A stretch of 64,000 nt of DNA from Malurus cyaneus samueli (taxonomy: Eukaryota > Chordata > Aves > Passeriformes > Maluridae): the NCBI GenBank assembly GCA_009741485.1, contig CM019216.1:53144512-53208511 (forward strand). Direction: 5' to 3'. The position numbers and the translations under genes were made by a program. Each line of letters opens with the position of its first letter. Position 1 is the stretch's first letter. Positions 1 through 13,500 of this stretch are shown here, one piece after another. The notes under the pieces are model-generated. The model was not told the DNA's origin, did no database searches, and was given only the letters and a program-made list of their open reading frames with translations.

Positions 1-700
1 TAAAGTACTTTGAAATACAGGCTGAGTAATACAAAATGAAAGTGACTGACTTGAAATAATGAAACTGAAAAATCGAAAGGCCACAGGAGTGTTTTTATTG
101 AAAGCAATAGGATGCTCCTTCAGCTCTGGCTGCTGTTCTTTCTAAGGGCATAAAGGTGGGGAGCTGCACCTGACGCACGGTGCAGAGCCAAGCCGTGGCT
201 TGGTGTAAGTGAGTATGCACAGAAACCAGCCCACGAAATGAAGAATTAGTGTGAACTTCCCCCTCCAGACAGAAAAAGACCATAGAGGGAATGAGAGACT
301 GGGTAAAACTCCAGCCCTGCTGAAGTGGGTGGGAATTTTGTCTCTGATGTGCACTACAGGAAACTCCCCTACAGAACTCATAAGGAATTTTGCAACTGTG
401 TAGTAATGTGTGCCAGGAGATATTCAGTGCTTGGCTAAATAATCTGTTTACTTGTTTTCCACCTAAGCTATACTGGGTCATTTCTCCTTCAGGGACAGAG
501 AAGCCTGGAAAAGCCTCTTGAAGGAAAGGAGCAGAAAGAGCCCTTTTTCTGCCCATTTATGTTTGTCATGTGCCAAAGAGGTCCCAGTGCCGCATGACAG
601 TTTATGGTTTTTCTTCAAAGGTTCTGTGTGAGCACAGACAATCCCCACTGACTGTCCCTGGTGTGCACTTTCGTGTCTCCTGTAGCAACTTGATGAACAG

Positions 701-871
701 GTTGGGGTTTTTTGGTTGTGGTTTTTGTTTGATTTTGTGGTTTTGTTTGGTTGGTTTTTGTTTGTTTGGTTTTGGTTTTGGTTTTGGTCTTGGTTTTGGT
801 TTGGATTTTCTAGGGGGTAGAGGTTTTATTTGTTTTATTATTCTGTGGTTTTTTTTCTTTTTTGTGTGTTT
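701..871. repeat. G/T-rich low-complexity tract (GTTTTG-like)
   Basis: About 170 bases made almost only of G and T on the + strand, with irregular units such as GTTTTG and GTTTGTTTGG, ending in a T-rich run. The 123-residue open frame through it (F/G/L/C-rich) and its minus-strand partner (K/P-rich) are products of this composition, not genes. Similar tracts occur at 22603-22642 and 33552-33600, and a complementary A/C-rich one at 23474-23552. Confidence 0.85.
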
Positions 872-2396
872 AATTGTTTCATCTCTCAGAGCTTTTTTAA
901 TATACTTTTCCTCAAACAATCTCAAAATGGAGTTTATTTGAATACCTCTTCATGGCCCAATTCCTCTGTTGCCAGACAGTGAATTCTCTTCAGAATCATT
1001 TCTGCTTCACTTCGTGCTTCACGTTAAACACTCTTGACTTCTGCCTTGAAAAGATTTTAACTTTTCCTACTAAATGCTGCCCTAAATAAGGATTGTGTCT
1101 GGATGCTCTGGAATGAGCTGCCAATCCCTAAAGCCTGATTCTCCAGCACTGCCTTGCTGTTGGACAGATAAGAGTTTTTCAAATCAAAAAAGAGACAGAT
1201 TAGCAGAAGTGCTAAAAGTTCACAGTAAGAAAAAAAATATTCTTGAGGGGAAAAAAAAAGATTTATTTGAAAAACTGCTCAGAAAGAGATATATTGCTTA
1301 TGCAACATTTACACTCTCCCTGTCCTTGGAAACCTTCACATGGACCTATAACTTGGCATTGCCAAACAAAACAGCAAAAAAGTAAATATATGTTCCCTTT
1401 CCAATATTTAATAAAGGAAAATATATGCTGCTTTTAAATATTTAGCTTTTTATAACTGATTTAATTGATATTTTAATTTGTCCGTTGTATCAGCACTGAG
1501 GAATATACAGAAGTCTTTTCCTCACATATGGAATATTGTAAGTGAATAGGCAGGGACAACTGAGAATCTTGATAATGCTGCTGCCAAAACCACAGAGTGA
1601 ATAAAGATATTTGAGTTAAATGGCAATGAAAGAGTCCTGAGCATTCACTGAGCTCCCCTGGTGCTGGAGAGAAGTTGGGAAGACACAAAGGTTCAAAGAG
1701 TCCCCAAAGGTAAAAGTAAATTTAGAACAGGCCCTGAAAAGGACACAAAAACACCTGAGTTTCTCAACTGACACCAATTAACATAGGAACAATATGAGCA
1801 ATTCATTTGTAAATAAATATTTGATGGAGGTAACATCCACAGATCCTCAGGGGCTCTTCCTTCTGGTTTTTCATTATTCATTCAGACTGAGTTGTGTTGC
1901 TGGGGAAGCTTTTGGTGGGGTTTTGGGGGCTACAGGGATGGTTTTGGTGAGAAACTGCCAAAATCTTCTTCCCCCAACAGAGCCAATCCCAGCTGGCACC
2001 AGGAGGGACCTGGCAGGGACACCGGGGCCACCTCTGCGGTGACATGGAGAGGGGGAAATGTCCCACAGCTCTTACTGGAGAGCCAAAATATGGTCCTGGC
2101 AAGGAAAATAATCATCTATTGGAGATGTACATCCCACTGCTCTGCCTGCTTTTGGGGGAAAACAAAAATTCATTCATATTGGTAGTTAGTGGATATTGAT
2201 ATTAATTCATATCAATGAAAAAGTGGGAAAGGCTTTGCCAAAGCTGCTCCTGCAGCAGATGCTGAGTGTGGTGCTGCACGATGGAGAATCACAGTCTTCA
2301 GGCACCTGTGCATTCCTTGAGTATTTGGCTTTAATTTCTTGCTACTCAAGAACCATATACCATACTCATATACCACAATCTGCATTTTAAGTAAAA

Positions 2397-2397
2397 N
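2397..2397. other. Single undetermined base (n)
   Basis: One n stands between an A run and a T run. It is the only ambiguous base noticed in the window and probably marks an unresolved homopolymer junction in the assembly. Confidence 0.95.
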
Positions 2398-4302
2398 TTT
2401 TTTTTGAGAGTTTCTTCTCCTTCAGACTGCACAGAATATCAGACTTTCTAACAAACATAGAGTCACAATAATCTTGTCAGATAAGGAAGAATTATCACCC
2501 CCACTTACACCAGAAACATTGGAGCTTTTCTAGTGCCCAGAAAGACGCAGTTGCCAAAAACTAACCTATTTTTCTAGCACACATCGTGTTTTTGTCTGGA
2601 GGAGATGGATAGTTTCTGGGTGGGGTGGAGATGTCTCCACTGACTCTGGGTGTGGCAAAGGGATGATGAAGGGAACTGCAGTCCCTGATTTTGGTGATTG
2701 ACTGGAAGGGACATTCCCTGTCCAACCTTTGGCAAGCAAGTGCAGGATTAGTTTAATAAACTACAAGGATTTTTTCTTTTTAATTAAAAGAAGAGAGGGA
2801 TGTGTTCCATTTGTAAACACAAATGCAAACACATTTGGTAACTAAGCAGTTTGGCCAGCATCCTGCTCGTAAAAGCTCAAGTTTGCAGTTAGACTTTGAA
2901 ATAATAGATTATAACAGTATGCTGAGTATTTGTCATGAAGTGACTTCATCTTCCCTGTTAATGCATTCTATCCAGTGCTGGGACTGATGTTTTTAAAAGT
3001 CAGATGTGACAAAGGAAAAAGTTAATCCTTTGGAGAAAGAATAACATGCTGATTAGCTTCATTATTTAGAGCTATGTGAATATGCATTTCTATCATGTTG
3101 GATTCAATATCTCAAGACTTGAGTGCAGGTCATCACAAAAATTAGTTCCTAAGAATGTAAAAAATGCTTTTGTTTTTAAAGAAAATATACATTTTCTGTG
3201 ATTTTATGACCAAGAACTTCTAATATTAAAATTTGAAGATAAAAACCACTTTGAAATAGCTTATGGCAGTTGATACTGTATGTTTACATACTGCATTCTT
3301 CTTCTGTTTAGACACTGAAAATAGATGAGGTGGTTTCTGAGTTTGTTTCTAGAAAATGTCAGCTTTACATTCCTATTAACACATTGCTACAGCTTTGGCC
3401 AACTGTGTAAAACAAACCTGCTACCATGAGATGCAACAGTGAAGGGACACCATCATATAGTTTGAGGCATGAAGTTGCTGCACAGAAACAGAGTGAGACC
3501 TGAAGAAGAGATATTCTGCAAGGTATGGCCAGAGGAAGAAACCCTGAAATGTGAGAATCAGCCCCACTCCTCGCAGAGACTTCTGTCCTGCTCCTACAGG
3601 GTGGGCTCAAATGAGCCCAAGAGCACAACTGCAGTTAATTTACCAAGCCACAGCGTGGATTTGATAAGGACATGGGTAAGAGGGTCTGTGTGGCTGCAGG
3701 GTCGATCCCCTCGCTTGTTTCTGAGAGGATGTGTGATAGGAGTGTCTGTGAAGCTGAACCCAGTGGCCACCATCTCAGAATGGGACACTGATATCCGGGA
3801 TGGAGGGTGGCGTAGGGAAGGGAAAGGCTTTGAGCTACTGAGATGTTAAATTATATCAGCTCCATATCCACCTTCAAGAAATCACCTGTACTGGGGGTCT
3901 GAGCAAGAAGGAGCATGCTCAAGTGTCGTGTTGAAAAAGTTTCTGAGCTGCTGATACCTTCCTGCAGCCTTGCAGCCTGCACTGACAGGGTAATAACATG
4001 AGAAACAGCAAAAATGAGAAACCCTCTGTGTCCAAGCTCAGGAGGGTCATGACTTTCCTTTCTCCAATGCAAGCGAAGAACTGTTGGGAGTCTTTGTAAT
4101 CCTGACTGGGAAATCCTGGAGAAATACAGTCTTGCAGCCATCACCCATCCACACCTTCATTCATTAAACACCATGCAACAAACCACATCATTATCTAACA
4201 GGAACACCTTCCCTCAGTGCAAGATGAGGTGTAAACTACAGCAGCTGTAAATGTTTCCTATCTACTGTAATTTGAGGATGAATATTTTTGCTTAATATTG
4301 TG

Positions 4303-4500
4303 GAATCACAGAATCACAGAATCACATCATCAAGTCCAGCCATTAACCTGACACTGACAGGTCCACCCCTAAACCATGTTCCTAAGCAGCACATTTACAT
4401 GGTTTTTGAATACTTCCAGGGTTAGTGAATCCACCAGCTCCCTGGGCTGCTGATTCCAATGCCTGACCACTCTTCCAGTGAAGAAATTTTTCCTATGAGT
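4303..4500 (-). mobile_element. CR1 LINE 3' fragment, 5'-truncated
   Basis: Read on the minus strand this matches the 3' end of avian CR1 retroposons from memory. It has the segment around the guinea-pig-like phrase 'gaaaaatttcttcact', a lone-copy 'ccagggagctggtgg' stretch, the 'aaccatgtaaatgtg' region, and a terminus of three copies of the octamer-like unit ATTCTGTG at the + strand left edge (4303-4326). CR1 elements end in such short repeats instead of poly(A) and are usually 5'-truncated, as here. The right edge near 4500 is approximate because the match fades. Confidence 0.8.
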
Positions 4501-7500
4501 AAAGAAGCTATTCAGTGAAGAAATATTTCATAGCTACAGAATCTGCAACAGGAGTGCTTCCAACATTCATGTCAGGCCAAACCATAAATCGTGCTTTAAA
4601 AATTTGCGTTTATTTTTGCTGAATGTAGCAACTGGATGGTTGGCAGTAGCTGGTGAGAGCAGCTGTGAGAAGCTGGTTTCTGCCCCCAGTTCTGCTCCTG
4701 CAGTGACACACAGGCCGGGATCCCACGTTTTGTCTTCTCTCCTGGCTCTTTGCTGGCTGTTTACCAAGTATGTGGAAGCAGAGTTTGGTGAGCATTTTCT
4801 GATTTGTGGTGATGCTTTAGAGCATGTCCAGGCAATGCAGGAATCTATGCTCTGCTAGAGAGCAAGAAGTGCTTCTAAATCCCTTGTGAATTTTTGGAAA
4901 AACTTACCCTAGGTCTTGCAGATTAGTAAAACCTCCTTCCAAAGAGCAGTGTAATTAGTTACTCTGAACACAGAGAGCTGAGATTCAAAAGCAAAGAGCC
5001 CAGGGAAGGGTTCCAACGTTTTCTGACCTAGCAAGCCTAGTCTGGGCCAGCAACCCTATGCTTCAGCAGGGTAATTGTCCTCACAGGGACAAAAGCACCC
5101 CTGCTGTGAACTCTCTCCACCTCCTTGTACAACTTCTGCCCCCACATTCATGCCTGCAACCTCTTTCCATGTGTGGAACTGTGTGGAGGTAATGAAATCA
5201 GAATTGGGTTGGTAGCACATGTATGCTCAAAGGTTGTAAAGAGAATAAAGTGGGTTTTACTCATTTCCTCTGATGTGACATTTAATGTATCAGCATTTCT
5301 TTCATTTAGTATTCCTTAAATTGGCAAAATGTGGGCTTTCATCATAAGGTTTTCATCTTAGCAATGAAAAAAACATATATTAAGCAGAGTTCAAATGGAC
5401 TTTTATTTTGTGTGAGACCAACTTTATGACTAGTTGGATTGCTACATTGGAAGAGAGCACAGATCTCTGCGTGCAGCTCAGATTGGCTCCACTCTCTCAA
5501 GAGTCAATAAGTTTTCTTCCTGGTGTGTTGTGAACTCCCTGCACTCCCCAGGCGAGTGCAGTGTGCAGGACATGGGCACAGAACCACATTGCTGCCAAAC
5601 AGACCGAGCATGAGCTTGCGACAGATCAGCTCTCTGATAACTGATTTAACGACCCTTTCCAGCTTGCAGGGCAGATTTTTGCCTCTGATCTTCTTGTGGT
5701 AACTCCCTCAAAAACCTTTTGGCTGCCTTTGATCCTGCCTGTGACAAATGACTGCCCCAGACCTGCAGAAAGGGCAGCATCTGCTACCTCCTGACTAAGC
5801 TATTTATCGTGTGCTGGCCAAAAGGCTCACTTGTACTGTTTATCTTCAAGATGGGGACTGCCTCAGCTATTATTTTCCCTTTTTTTTTAGTTCCTCAGTT
5901 TTCTGTTGCTTTACACTCTTTTTTCTCTTTAGTTTTTTCCCCTTTCTTCTCTTTACTTGCTCATCACAGTCTGCCTTTCTTCTCTTTCATTTTCTGCCTG
6001 GTTTTCACTATTATAAGGGGGTTTCCCCACTGTTCCCTTCCACTGCCTTATCTCCCCTGTTGTCTTTCTTCTGTCTGGCTCTTGCTGCTCATCATTCACA
6101 TTATGACAGCGGGGAGCAGCTCACAGGAAAAAGACCAGCTGGGTTATGTCCTGGTAAAAGCACAGGCTGCTGCTGACAGGACCCAGAACATGGAGCAGTG
6201 ATGCCTCCGGACTGTTTTGTTTTTGAGCACATGATCCACACAGGGAGGGAGAGGGGTTTCTCACTAGCCCTGCTTACACACCCCTGCACACGTGGGACAG
6301 GGTTACACTGCCATGGGCATTGGCACAGCCACCAAAGGTAGCAGCAAGAGGATAAGATCTGCATGCATGAGGAAAGGAAACCCCTGCAGGAGTTATGGCT
6401 TTGCTATGAAAGGCAGCAAGCCAAGGAGAAGCATTTGAGAGGAAGACAGAGCTCTCTGCTGCACATGTCACTCCCATCTTGAGGAGGGTTTTATATATGG
6501 GAAAGGAGTGAATGTTGAGCATAGCCCTGCTCCCAGTTATGCTCTCCAGAAGAAGGCTCCCTGGCTCACTTCTCATGATGTTTCTGCCATGGGCCTCTCA
6601 AACAGGACAGGCAGTGGGCACCCACTGCACCCATGCGAGTGTGGGGCAGCTTGTGTGCGATCTAGGACTGCCCCCCAGGAACCCACAGAACTGGTGCTGG
6701 GGCTGAGTTCAAGGACAGCATTAATGGAGTCACCTGCCAGTGTAAGGCTGTGCTGAACTAGCAACACCAGTGGCAGCTGTGCCAGTCGTGACAGGCACTG
6801 TTGGCTCGGGCCATTTTTGAATATTCACAAGCCATCGGCGCTGTGATGGTTTGTGTGTTGCTGATGGTGATGGTATCCATTTAGAAACCCCCATGCTGAC
6901 TTTCTTCTTCCTCTCATAGATCTGAAACATGGAAGAGCCTGTGATATCCTGGGATGAAAAGAAAAGGCAGACTGAGGTGTATTTGGTGCTTGATATTACT
7001 CTGCTTGGTGTGGGAAAGGGACAAGAGGTGCCGGGACGTGGCTCATGGGTTCAGTGGAGCAGGATGGAGCAGCACAGGGAGGCTGCAGGAGGGAGGCCAC
7101 TGAGGATGCTGGAGCCCAGGGAGGGTTTTAGCATGTGTGAGTAAGGGAGAGCACGTGTGTATCCAGAGATCTGCGATGCAATGGCGTGCTTGGGCCAATC
7201 TCTTGTTGCTAAGGAGCCCTGCACATGTTTGGTGCTGGCTTCAGCCACCCCTCCTCAGGTGGCCTCCCCTTTCTCCCAGGGAAGTCCATCTGTTTGGCCT
7301 GGAATCCCATGACTTTTGGCTCTGGAGCACATGAAGGCCCAGAGTGCTCCTTCCACAGCCTGGAGGAGGCTCTGGGGCCGGCACCCGGCACAGCTGAGCA
7401 CTGCCAGCTGTTTCCTGACAGGCGACTCCTGCCTGAGTCACATCCCTCTGCTGGCTCCATCCCGCAGAGAGCAGCTGGCCTGGCACACCGTGGACAGGGA

Positions 7501-10500
7501 GACATCCCAGGCTTCTGCCTTTGCTCTTCTGGAAAAAGCAACTCTTTGGTGTCACAGAAGACAGAGAGGCATCTGGGTGGGCTGAGGAGGGCTTCGTTCC
7601 TGTCCTTAGGGTTCCATTCCAAAGGCACTTGGGATGGTCTGCTATCCTGGTGGCTTGTGCTGTCCTGGTGGCTTGTCCCCCTCAGAAGTCACACCAGCCA
7701 GACATGGATCCATCAGCCCTCCATTGGGCCTTCAGAACTGTGCACTTGAAAGCACACATGCAATTACTGCAGTGAAGTCTGCTCTGAAACGGATTGCAAG
7801 ACAAGGATTCTGTCCCTGGGGAAAGCCAGGTTTAAGGTATCCTGTGCCGCATCAAACAGCCTTGGGGTTTTGATAGCATCATCTCTCTCTTGGGATCTCA
7901 TCACTGACTCCAGCCTCCTGTTTCTCTTAGTCCAAGCTTCTACCTCTCCTGCTTTGCTGCCAGCTCCAGACCTTTCCTCTCTTCCCCATCTCAGTCTTTT
8001 TATCCCAGCTCTCAGCCTAAGTTTCTTTTTCTACCTATCACTTTATTTATCGTCACCTGACCCCCAAATATGCCTCACAGCTGCACTGACAGTATACACC
8101 TCTCCCCCTTTTCCCCCATCTCCCAAATCTGTCCCCTGATTCAGGTTGTCAGTCCCACATTCCCAGTTATTCCTCAGCTCCTTTTCACAATCTATTTCAT
8201 TCATGCTTCCCCCGCTTTTGCATTAAAACCATGGAACTTGTTCCTACTTTTTGCACGCCATTCCCTCTCCATCCTGGGAGAAAAATACATCCTTGTGCTG
8301 TGTTGTGAAGCCTCCTCACAGCCATTAGCACCCAGAAACAGCAGCTGCAGGAACAGGAGGAGCTGCACCTTCTCATCAGCGTGGAAGCAGAGATGCCCAG
8401 GGAGGATGTGACTCGGTGCTGTTTCTCTCTCAGCCTCTCAGACAGCCTTCACACCATCCATCACACAGGTTAACCTCCTTGGGTGCCTAAAGTTCAGACG
8501 AGTTCAACCATCTTCACAGCATGAAAATCATGGTCAACGGGTTTAAAGACACGCAAACTTTTGATTAAACTGCAAGAGGGTCCTACAGGGAACTGTGTGT
8601 GTGCAGCACTGCTTGTGGCTTAGTCAGCAATAACTCGCTGTAAAGGCTCACAGGGCATTGCTCATGTAATTCATTTGCTTCTGGGGATATAAACTTATAG
8701 GATATCACAGCAACTGCTCTGTGATTTTTATAATGCATAGTGGCTTTCCAGGCTGTTGCTTCTTGTTGGCACAGCAAGTTTTTGTGGACATGCCATAGCC
8801 TGTGTAATGCTGCAGTCTTTTTGGCTGAATTCACAGACAGTAAATAGAAAGCACTGGGTTGTCTTCTGTGCCATAGCCTGCCCTCCAGGCTAAGGGAGCT
8901 TGGTTGGTCAGAAGCTGCACAGATGGCTTTAAAATATTGCAGTAAGAATTTCATTTGGAACAACCTTGAGCAGCATTTCTGGCTTTTTGGATAACTGGAA
9001 ATCCTTGGCTTCATATGCCATCCAAGAAGATGTAGGAAGAGCACTGGGCAGGCTGGCTCTTTAGGAAACATTTAGAAATCATGGTTATAAGCTTACCCTG
9101 CCCAAGTACCTAAAACTGCTTCTTTAGATGATTGTATGCTATCCCCTTATGCTAAAGAAGGCTGACACAGACTGTGGCAGCTCAGAGATACCTTCAATTC
9201 AGTTTTCTGAAGTTTCTACAGTCCCCTTCCCTGACAAGTTGTTATTATATGCAAGTAAGCAAGTAAGCTGCAACACGTGCAGTACTGGCTGAAAAACCCC
9301 AAAGAGCAAATGCAGCCTGACTTTGGCAGGCTGCTGCAAGAAAAATTGGGTGAGATGTGCCAGCTCAGGAAATTAATTTTCATTTGGACAGCTTCACTGT
9401 TGGTAGGGATGATTTTCCTTTGCTGAGCAGAATGACCAGCCACACTTTTTAGAATTGTTACAGAGGTGCATTAGGGCCAAAGAGAGATAACATTCTTCAA
9501 ACCTGGCTAGCAGCTTGGTGACAGGGGATGGGACACAATGAACTCAGAAGAACTGCTATAGAAAAATGGGCAAGTTTTGGCTTCTAGCAAAACTCACCTT
9601 TTCCTGAGGAGATGTTCAGAAACAGGAGATGCTGTGTCTTCCGTGGTGAATTCTGCATTGTGGTGCCAGTCTTCAGAACCAGGTCAGGCTTAGCATAAAT
9701 CCGAAGAAAACCAGGGTCTAGAAAGGATGAGAATTCACAGAACCTTGTTGTGATCTTTCATGTTTCCTGTGTCCTGAGCAAAACCTTGCTGCTGAAGATG
9801 TGACTGCAGGTTAGACAGTCCCCCAGAGTTTTGGGATTCAGCTCAGAACCAAAGGCTAAATTGAACCTGGGGGTTTGAACCTGAATTTGCAGCCTCCCTT
9901 TTCCCTTGGGGTAAAATAATTTTAGTTTGATTTTGGTTCAGCATCTGTGCACCTGGCACTCTGGAAGACCACATACAAAGTAAGCTAGGCTAGTCAAATT
10001 AATCAACATGCCATTTTTTGTTGTTGCTGATTTATCAGCAGAGGAAAGCACTGATCATGTTTCATGTACTTATCTTCTGGAAGTTTCTCAGAATGCAGGA
10101 AAGAATGTTTATACACTATACACGGTGTTGTTTGGCAACAGCTTCAGGAGGTCACTTTCCAGGCGTACATGCATCTTTCGTCTACCTCGGAGGTCTCTCA
10201 TGTCGGCCCGCTGGAATTTTTGATCTGTCTTCTCTTCTACTTAAAGCTTTCTCCTTGAAAGCTTGGAAGAGAAAACAAGCAACAGACAACCCTTGGGACA
10301 TGATCATTCAAATAAAAATCGTCCCCTGCTGTATTCCTCATGCTTCTTGAGACTCTGATGCACCTACCCATATCTCCTGCTTTGTGCACCATTCTGCCCC
10401 CACAACTTTCCAGCCAGTCTTTTGCTTCCCACGAGTCAGAGCTCTCACCCGCATGTCCTCCATCAGCTTCCCCCTGCCTGCTGCAGAGACTGAGATTGCT

Positions 10501-13500
10501 GTGCTTTTTCTTGAGTCTGGCTTCCTTATTTCTCGTTATGCCACCTCCTTTGGGAAAAAAAGTCTCCATCTACATGGCAAAGATATGGTTTTCCTGCCAC
10601 ATGACAGCTGCTCTTCATCTCCTCTGTGCACCACAGAGCCACCTGCACCTTCTGCCTCCTGCTGGCCACACCAACTCCCACAGCTCTGTCCAAGAGAAAG
10701 TTCCATGTCTGGGTGTGAAGGAGACAGTGGGACACTCGAGCATCATCTAACCACTCCACACGTTGGAATGGCTCAGCCTCTGCTGAAATCCCAGTACCAG
10801 TCCTCTTATATGTCATTACACAGCCAGCATAACATTGCCCATTAAATGATTGGTTGACATTTATTTGACTTTGAGCTCAACTACAATACCAGCAGCATTG
10901 AAAGAAAATTTGATGTAATTATTACTGTAACTTTTTACCACAGAGTATTATGCATTGTTTTGAAGTCTGGCTGTGAATGCTACTTTAACACGTTCTAAAG
11001 TCCATGGTAAAAAAGTGTGAGATGTTCCTCAGCCTCGCTTTCCATTGTTGCTCAGACAAGTCAAAGCCAACAAGTCTTGGCAAAGTTTAAATAGTTTTCC
11101 CTTTTTTGTTATGTTTTTAATATATTTACAGTAAGATTACATTTTTATGGGTTCCTAGGCATAGCATGGGTTTTTTTGTACTTAAATATATGATGAAAAC
11201 TATGAGGATCAGGTGGCTCGAGCAGGTCCTATCTCATCCCTGTTCTTGTTTCAGTCTTGGAGTCTGGGATTTTTTATCAAACATGTTTCTAAAATCTGTC
11301 AGGCTAGGGATGTGTTCCTGCAGCATGATGCATCTGGATGCTCCCAGCTCTGTGGCTTCTGCTTCCAGCTGAGAGGGCAAGCTCTGGCTCTGGTCTGGAA
11401 GCTGCCAGCCACATGGCATCAGCACGGCGTTGTGCCCAAGGTCAAATCCCATCCCTAGAGGGGCCAAAATGCAACAAAATCTGGGATCCCTGTCTACTTC
11501 TGGCTGTGCAGTCATTGCTCTTTGAGCTACTTTCTTGGGCTGGCAGAGTGAAATAGGTGGGTTCCCCACCTGTGTCTTTCCCACTGCACACACCAGGCAG
11601 GTCACAGAGCTCTTGTGTGTGCCTGCTACGTTTCTGTCTTAACCTGAAGTGTGGGGTTACTTAGATTCACCTGCACAGCACACTATAGGGAATGTGGGGC
11701 TCAGGGGGTTGTGTTTATGCCATGCTTTCCTTAGTTATGAGCCCTGGAAGAGCAGGGACTGAGTGTGCAGAAGGGCCCTACCTTCTCTGGCATCACAGCA
11801 CAGGCAGGCTCAGCCCACCAGGCTGCAAGAAGTGCCACCAGAGAGGGGAACTCAGTGCCTCCATGTCACATACACTGAATCTGCTTCATGTAATAAAACA
11901 AATCTACAGCCCTGCAGCAGCTCTTGTCTCTAAATGAAAGATCTCCAGTGTATGTATGACACTCATTGCTGTGCACCCCAAGCGCCTGTATTTTTTTTTT
12001 GAAACCTGTTACTATGTATGTGAAAACCAAAGTGTTCCTTCCCCCATTTCACAGGGTCACAAGAAGACAATAATCAGCCCGAGGCTATGGAGATTAGTGG
12101 CAATGGAGCAGTCAGGAAGCTTCCAGACAATCCCAGGCCAGTGGATTCAGGAAGAGAAAAGATGAGGAAAGAGGAAAGCTGATTGAACAATGTGCAGAAC
12201 TGGTAGCAAAAACAAAAGCCCTTTACCAGTGAGACTGCAGGTACACCCAACAAAATGCAGACATGAAGCACAACTTGTGTGATCATGGGACACAGTGACC
12301 TGGAAGGAAAGGCTCGTGTATCCTCTGCCTACTCATTTGTCTCATTCTTTCTTGTCTTTCTATTCCTTTCCCTCTGCTCCTGTGCATTTGAGAATGCAGA
12401 TGTGCATGCCAAGCCCGTGCAGTGAAGCAGGCAGGCCCAGAGCTGTGATACTGGAACTCTGTCTGACAGGCACCTCTGCAGAGCCCATAGCCAGCAGCAG
12501 GGCTGGGGACAGTGACAAACACCACGCTGTGTGCGCCTCCTGCACTGATGTCCATGTCCCTCAAGAGCTGGAGAAGGATCCCTTGTGCTGGCTGTGAGGG
12601 GTTGACAGGATTATCTTCAACTCTCAGCAGAATGCTGTGCCAGCACTCTGAGAGTAGAACCCTGCAAGCCACACAGCGATTTCCCTCTCACACCACAAAC
12701 ATCCTCTCCTGGAACTGAGTCACACCACCCAGCACCTCACACCGTGTTTGTTTTAGCTAAACTCCACAGGATGCTCTTTCACTTACTCGAGACATTCCTG
12801 TTCCCTTTGACACGAGGCACACTGAGATATCTGTGGTGGGGAAGTGATGCATGGCCAGGATGCTGGCCTTGCTCCTGCAGAGCTTCCCAGCTCTTTGGTA
12901 TGGGAGGCCAGCAGGGCTGCAGCACCCACACAGATGGGGTGGAGTCACTAATTCCTTTCAAGTTACAATTTTCTCTTTGTTTTGTATGCTTTCCAGATGT
13001 CACCTGCTGGCTTCAGGGGGAAGGGAAAAGTTAGTGTGAAGACAGCATTTCAGTAATTTGCTTGGGAAGCCAGGTGCTTCTCTGAGCATCTTGAACAAAT
13101 TTAAATTAAAACTTTAATAGAAAGAGAGCTGGGGCTTTACTATGGGCAGATGTAAAATAGCAAACACTTACCAAAGTGTCTTGGGGGGAGCTGGTTTGCC
13201 CTTGGACAGAAGTAAAAAACCAGTTGATCTCCTCTTTCCCTATCAACTACATGCAAGACCAAACTCACTTTGGCAAGCCCCAAATCCTACTCTGCCCTCA
13301 CTGCCTGTGGCTGCAGTCTGGTCTGGGAGGCCACCAAACTCTCTTTGTGTCCCTGCTTTTGGTTCATGCTTAGATGGATCTGAATTCATATTGAGCAGGT
13401 GTGACATTGTGCAAACTGGTTATTGTGTTTGGGATGCTGGATGCTGTCCTTTGCATATGAGCCACTTCTGGGCTATGCCCTTAGAGGAAACAGTGGCTCC

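Larger units (their letters stand above)
1..4302. other. Non-coding flank, no gene seen
   Basis: No frame here has a recognisable domain or a convincing exon structure. Open frames are short and occur in overlapping sets on both strands, as expected by chance. The stretch is AT-rich single-copy sequence apart from the G/T-rich tract at 701-871 and the undetermined base at 2397. I see nothing else to annotate. Confidence 0.6.

Noticed and set aside
570..941. 123-codon F/G/L-rich frame and its K/P-rich minus-strand partner
   Set aside because: Translation of a G/T-rich low-complexity tract.
6888..6976. Pyrimidine tract ending in AG at 6919, then a short open piece with ATG at 6929 and a possible donor after 6976
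   Set aside because: The peptide is 16 codons long with no known family and there is no partner exon. Such splice-like combinations occur by chance.
7225..7749. 174-codon open frame in a GC-richer segment, open also in other frames
   Set aside because: Several overlapping frames on both strands are equally open, and none shows a domain.
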